Assembly (NCBI GenBank): GCA_034698045.1
Contig: JAQGAU010000685.1
Coordinates: 1 to 24,930 of the forward strand
Reading direction: 5' to 3'
DNA from: Paramacrobiotus richtersi
Taxonomy: Eukaryota; Tardigrada; Eutardigrada; Parachela; Macrobiotidae
DNA length: 24,930 bases
The notes beneath the pieces are model-generated. The model was given only the letters and a program-made list of their open reading frames with translations, was not told where the DNA came from and searched no databases. Below are positions 20,687 through 24,930 of this stretch, piece by piece. The position numbers were made by a program, and so were the translations under genes. Within the stretch, counting starts at the first letter, position 1; each line of letters begins with the position of its first letter.

Positions 20687-21598
20687 TGCTGCCGCCGGGA
20701 TTTCCCAGCTGTTCTGACGATCCGAATCAAGCGTTGATGCTACATTTTGCGATTTTCCAGTTGTGTTATAAAGTGAAAAGCTACCTTCGCAAACTGATAA
20801 TTTACTGTAAACTAGGTTCTTATGGTGGCCTGCCACAGATTTGTAAAAATAGTTTTTAGCTGCATATTTTCAGCAGACACTGGCTGGTTTGTGGGCGATT
20901 TAAAAAGGCACTTGCTTCGGGCTACTGCGCGGTTTAATACAAAATGATACTCTACTGCCGGTATGTTTAAACACAGCGCAGACACTCTGTTGCATTTGTT
21001 CACACTGCCACAGCGAGCCGAAAGCATCTTTTAGTGCCGCAGGATGGACTCATGTACGGATGTACGGATCGACTACGGCCCATAGAAAACACGGCACCGT
21101 TCATCAGAGCATTGGTATGCGCGGCAATGGTATCCAGTTTTGCAATGCGGATTTTCGCACTAGCAACGTCTGATTACTGACATTCTTCGTTTGATTTTTT
21201 TCCACACTCGCCGGATAAAAGATACTACCCGAAAACGAGCTTCATTTATTTTGGATACTACATGTACTTTGAACTTGTACATCTTTATAATATTTGCGAT
21301 CATGACATTTATAGATTTATGGCTCATTCAGGACGTATCGTTCTCTTTAATTTCCAGACATTAATGCGCAGGACAGGCAATCCAAAGAATACGATACCGT
21401 TCCAATAAACTTTTTTTTCACAAAAAAATGCAATTTGTACAGATTATTCGTGCATTGTTTCGGATTGCCCAATGCACTGTCGAAAAAGTTTTGAATACAA
21501 AATTATACAGAATCATTCGTACAGATGTACGGACGTATGGTACAGCATTTCGATACATATTGAGAGCAACATATAACTTAGATATTCCAGATCGCAGA
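20687..21598. other. Gap between Hand 3' end and transporter start
   Basis: This should contain the 3' untranslated region of Hand and the promoter of the transporter gene. A minus-strand frame from an ATG at 21027 runs 71 codons to 20812 and overlaps the open upstream extension of the transporter in another frame. It has no membrane helix or splice to support it. No RNA gene is evident. Confidence 0.4.
21245..21250 (-). terminator. Hand polyadenylation signal candidate
   Basis: AATAAA on the minus strand about 350 bases past the Hand stop codon; the first good match downstream that I noticed. Confidence 0.4.
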
Positions 21599-23882
21599 TT
21601 AATTCTGGTTCTGTACGGGCATATCCATAAATGGTGACGCACAGCCGGTCGTAGTACGTGCGTGGATGTTCTGGCCAAGTTCCGAGGCCCATACATGCTG
21701 CGGCCATCCCGTGCGGTTGACGTTGCGCATTGGATTGAAATCTTTGCATAGCGGCTTGATATTCCTCTCGGTCTGAATGGCTGCCTGTAAAGCAGAAATA
21801 AGTTTTAGTATCAAAAAAATCCGGAGTATTTCGCAACATTTTCGTTCATTCTGGTACACTGTAAAATGAACCTTGCACTCTCAACTTCGGCAACTGGCGA
21901 ACCGGATTAAAAAATAGGCATGTCATATACGTACATAGTAAACAGAGAAAAATTTGCTTTCTACTTTTTGGGAAGCGGGCAGTTGCGGTTAATGTGAACT
22001 TTAAAGCACAGTTCTTGCAGTAGTCATTCGTACAGTGAGTGCAAAGTCTTGCATCATTACAAGCTAAAAACCGGAAGCGTCTTCCCATCTGATGCGCCAA
22101 ACTCTTGAAAAGTTTAAAAATACTTAATACAGACCGAAACCAAAGCTATGTTTTACCGTAGACTGGAATTTTGCCCGTTTTTAGACGCGGCTTGAAGCGA
22201 AATTTTGATCTGAAGTTTACTTTGCGATGACCCATTACGACACATATAGGCTAGACGAAACCGTTTGGACAAGCCACACAGCGGCCGCATCTCTCTCATA
22301 CGCGCGCCGATGCTATTAATCTTCACATGTGCATATGCTGTAATGCCCTGTTTGCCGAAAAGAATACTTTAAGATTTCATAAATGGAATTGCTAGCCGAA
22401 TAGCATTGAGAAATGAATGATCTTAATTAAAGATAAGCTGGCGTCATCTGTGTATAAGAAGTGTCTGTCGCAGACTAGCAGCGTCTATCAGCTGGCCAAG
22501 AGCGACATCTCAGACCGGCGGGAATGTATCCGGTGTTCAATTTGGATCATATTTCAACATAAATATTCAAGCTCGTTTACAAGCACAATCTTAACCCGCA
22601 TCTCCACTTAGCCCCTCATTAAAGCACACACGCCGCAAGAAAACATTTTCCTTGAGCTTAGTTAATGCGCCAGTTCAGTCACCTGTGGTAGACGATTGTT
22701 CCGTGATTTACTAATTTACTGTAGTATGTTTGGCGCGCGATCAAGGAAACACAGTGCAGAAATGTTACACGAAAGATGATGATCTTAGCTGACAGATAAA
22801 GCGCTAATCAAATGCGGAACTCCAAAATATTAACATTCCTCTGTCTAAGAACCAGACAAACATCACGGAGGGATTGTACAATTTAATATTATTGTTGTGT
22901 CATTAACTTACGCATTGTTTACAGAAGTCAGCAGCCACTTTCTGATTTTTTATTGTTTTTTGGCTTTAAACGATTCTGCAGTTTATCAATCTTATGATAA
23001 ACACATAGAAATATAACTTTAGAGTGATTGCTTATAAAAGTGCTCTCTGTACATTGGGACTTTGGGTGACAATGTTTTAAATGAGCACGATAGGCCAGAA
23101 ATCAGATGTATCGGCCGAAAAATAATTAGATACTTTTGCAATTAATTTATTTACGTAAATCCGCTGATGGATGCCGACGGTATGATTTTGACAAATTTTC
23201 TTTACTCCCACCAAGAAAACATTTGAAAATCGTTAGAAAAACAAAATACTGCGCTTCTTTTGCTTACCTTCAATAACTCGCGTTTCCGTCTTTCTCTGGT
23301 TTCCAGTGTTTTGGTAACAACATTCTTAAATCCGTCGTTGGGAATGTCCTTTTGATTCTCATTGGCATCCAGGAAATCGATCAGATATGCAATATAACTG
23401 GTCGCCAACCTCAGTGTCTTGATTTTGGACAACTTGGTATCGGGCGGAATGAACGGGATTCGTTCTCGTAGATTAGAAAACGCACTGTTAATGCTGAGCG
23501 TCCGTCGGCGTTCCTTCTTATTGGCCGATACCCGTCGCTTCACAACCCGCGGCTTCCCACAAAACATCATCCCGGCTCCCGGGACGCTGTTGAGGCGTCC
23601 CTTATTGGGCGCCTTGAGAGGCTGATACAAACTGGGCTCAAACGGCTGACTGTATCCCGTGTCGTAGTTACAGCTCCAGTTGGTCAGCTCGCCGTCGCCT
23701 GCTCGCAGACTCACTGGCTTCACATTAGGATAATGATCGAGCGTGGTGGGAGATGGAGCATAACCGGCGGAAGCGGCGTAATAATCACCCGTGCAGTTAT
23801 AAATAGCGGCGGCGCTCTCATTGGAAGTGGAGTGGAAAAAGTAGTCATGACATGGAGAAGGCAACACACTGCCAAAACTCAT
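21599..23882 (-). CDS. hand: Hand bHLH transcription factor
   Basis: Twist-family bHLH factor of heart, visceral mesoderm and related tissues, which binds E-boxes as a dimer. Two exons, 23882-23268 (205 codons) and 21784-21599 (61 codons plus stop), are separated by a 1,483-bp phase-0 intron and give 266 residues. The bHLH lies at about 115-172: basic region NKKERRRT, helix 1 [14 protein letters not shown], and the Hand signature [20 protein letters not shown] in helix 2. The helix-1 Thr128 and Ser130 match the phosphorylation sites that tune dimer choice in vertebrate HAND proteins. The second exon carries the other Hand hallmark, [15 protein letters not shown] (229-243), which makes the splice near certain. 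Vertebrate HANDs also have an intron just before this motif and end right after it; here 23 residues follow, ending DMPVQNQN. The N-terminus is Tyr/Ser/Pro-rich, as in other Hands. The start ATG follows an A-rich context. Confidence 0.95.
21785..23267 (-). other. Hand intron, possible regulatory content
   Basis: At 1,483 bp this is by far the longest intron in the window; most others are 50-120 bp. It begins GTAAGC and ends with a pyrimidine-rich tract and CAG. It contains an AGATAAG (GATA-type) site at about 22428 and a CAGCTG E-box near 22490. A plus-strand frame at 22417-22611 is open but has no convincing ATG, product or splice. The size and motifs suggest an enhancer, which is inference. 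Confidence 0.4.
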
Positions 23883-24836
23883 TTTTTCCTAATTGGCTTT
23901 CACGGCTGATACGACCAGAAGGAACGAGTAAAAGTCAGATTCCGTTAAAGTCCAACTTGAAATACACTTGTTTCACTGGATTGACGCTGATGAAAATGTT
24001 GCAGTTATGAATGTGCGCATGAATGGGGCTGATATATTGGACAGTCTTGAATAGCCCACAGATACGCACAACTCATTCAGTGTCATCTGCTCGGAACGCT
24101 TGTTACTCATTGGCTGTTGCTAGTACGGCGGCGGCTAGTTGGAACTGATAAGAACCGACAAACGAATCTTGTTGTACTCGTATATGATCATCTAAGTGTC
24201 TTATTATATGCTGCTACACTGCATTCATTTGTTCCACTACCAATCGGAATCAAAGCAGAAAATTGGCAAAGTATCCCAATCTGAATATCGGTCTGAATTA
24301 GCTTGTGCCTGCGTGAACGCTATTCCGGATGAAAGATGAGAAATATTCTGCTAGCAGGAAATAACGATCGCCAGTGCAAGAGCTTCTATTTTTTTAAAGA
24401 ATCGTCTGGAAGATTTCTTGAAAATCAATATCAACGCCTTTATTCATTAAAGAACGTTGCTTGTCCAGTTTTACAGAAGTACGAAACAAGTAAACAACTA
24501 ATCTAATTCTTTTTAGTACTTTGGGTGTTAAGGCCTTAAGTCATCAGCATAACTCCGGCCGGAACAGCTTAATTAGCCACGCGTTGAAAAACAAAAAATG
24601 TAGCGGCTAACGCGAAATGTACAAGGATTTCGTTTCCTTTTGAGTCAGAGTTAAGAATGTATAATATGCTCATTAATATTGATCAGGGGATCGATTTGCG
24701 GCATGGATTATTGTATTATATCACCGTTCCACCAGCTATTTTTTATATCATTGCCCCAGCATTAAAAGTTGTAATTATAAATTTTTACACTAATTCAGTG
24801 ATACTATCGAAAATTTCTTTTCTAATATAGGTCGAT
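23883..24836. other. Hand upstream region
   Basis: No gene is supported here. It should include the Hand 5' untranslated region and promoter, read on the minus strand. A catataataag TATA-like element lies near 24205, about 320 bases upstream of the start codon. An AT-rich stretch runs from 24700 to 24800. Confidence 0.35.
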
Positions 24837-24929
24837 TTAGTCCGCCGTACCGGTGGTGCAGTTCATTGTACACTTCGAGGTCAGGTGCAGCGTCTCCGAC
24901 TTGCACCATAGTACAGAGTTATTGGCCAA
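24837..24929 (-). CDS. Possible last-exon fragment of a gene beyond the right edge
   Basis: The minus strand is open for 30 codons from the window edge to a TAA at 24837, with three cysteines (WCKSETLHLTSKCTMNC). The plus strand is also open from a good acceptor (tttcttttctaatatag) at 24830 to the edge in one frame. Both could be a true exon; only sequence beyond the window decides. Confidence 0.2.
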   Translation of the reverse strand: MANNSVLWCKSETLHLTSKCTMNCTTGTAD

Positions 24930-24930
24930 G

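Noticed and set aside
20687-20836. Extending the transporter upstream to 20836
   Set aside because: That position is a GTG, not a usable start. The ATG at 20686 has good context and sits just before helix 1.
22417-22611. Plus-strand frame in the Hand intron as a nested gene
   Set aside because: No domain, no signal peptide and no splice signals that extend it.
1-24930. Transposase, reverse transcriptase, CRISPR, tRNA or rRNA
   Set aside because: Looked for on both strands by eye. No long RT, integrase or transposase frame, no regular spaced repeats and no cloverleaf or rRNA segment was recognised.

Overview
The window looks like nuclear DNA of a small, compact animal genome. Genes on both strands are cut into short exons by GT-AG introns, mostly about 50-120 bp, and intergenic gaps are a few hundred bases. 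I see no bacterial operons, rRNA, tRNA or CRISPR array. The Hand transcription factor makes it a bilaterian. The ciliary gene CFAP65 argues against nematodes, which lack motile cilia. A tardigrade is my best guess, but that is inference from gene content and intron size.

I rebuilt genes by joining open frames across splice sites and checking intron phase. Left part (1-6.9 kb): a gene for a GPI-anchored-type Ly6/three-finger protein (minus, 1762-2858, signal-peptide exon not found); a Cys-rich orphan exon with GDNF-receptor-like spacing (minus, 4080-4378, weak); an RGG-box protein (minus, 4770-5568, 5' end not found); then AT-rich sequence and a 54-bp tandem duplication. Centre: CFAP65 (plus, 6896-14760), about 38 exons and 1,748 codons, in frame from ATG to stop.

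Right part: a single-pass membrane protein I do not recognise (minus, 14947-16067, five exons), tail to tail with CFAP65 and head to head with an unrecognised four-helix membrane protein (plus, 16678-17538, four exons). Then, all on minus, a 90-residue secreted basic peptide (17860-18205), an MFSD1-like transporter of the major facilitator superfamily (18848-20686, three exons) and Hand (21599-23882, two exons with a 1.5-kb intron).

Nothing suggests the genes form one pathway. This is a mixed neighbourhood: a ciliary gene, a developmental regulator, a lysosomal-type transporter and several secreted or surface proteins. The newest material is the surface and secreted set: the divergent membrane-protein pair, the basic peptide and the Ly6 gene. 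None has an obvious single long reading frame, and the first three have no family I can name. I found no mobile-element coding sequence and no evidence of horizontal transfer.
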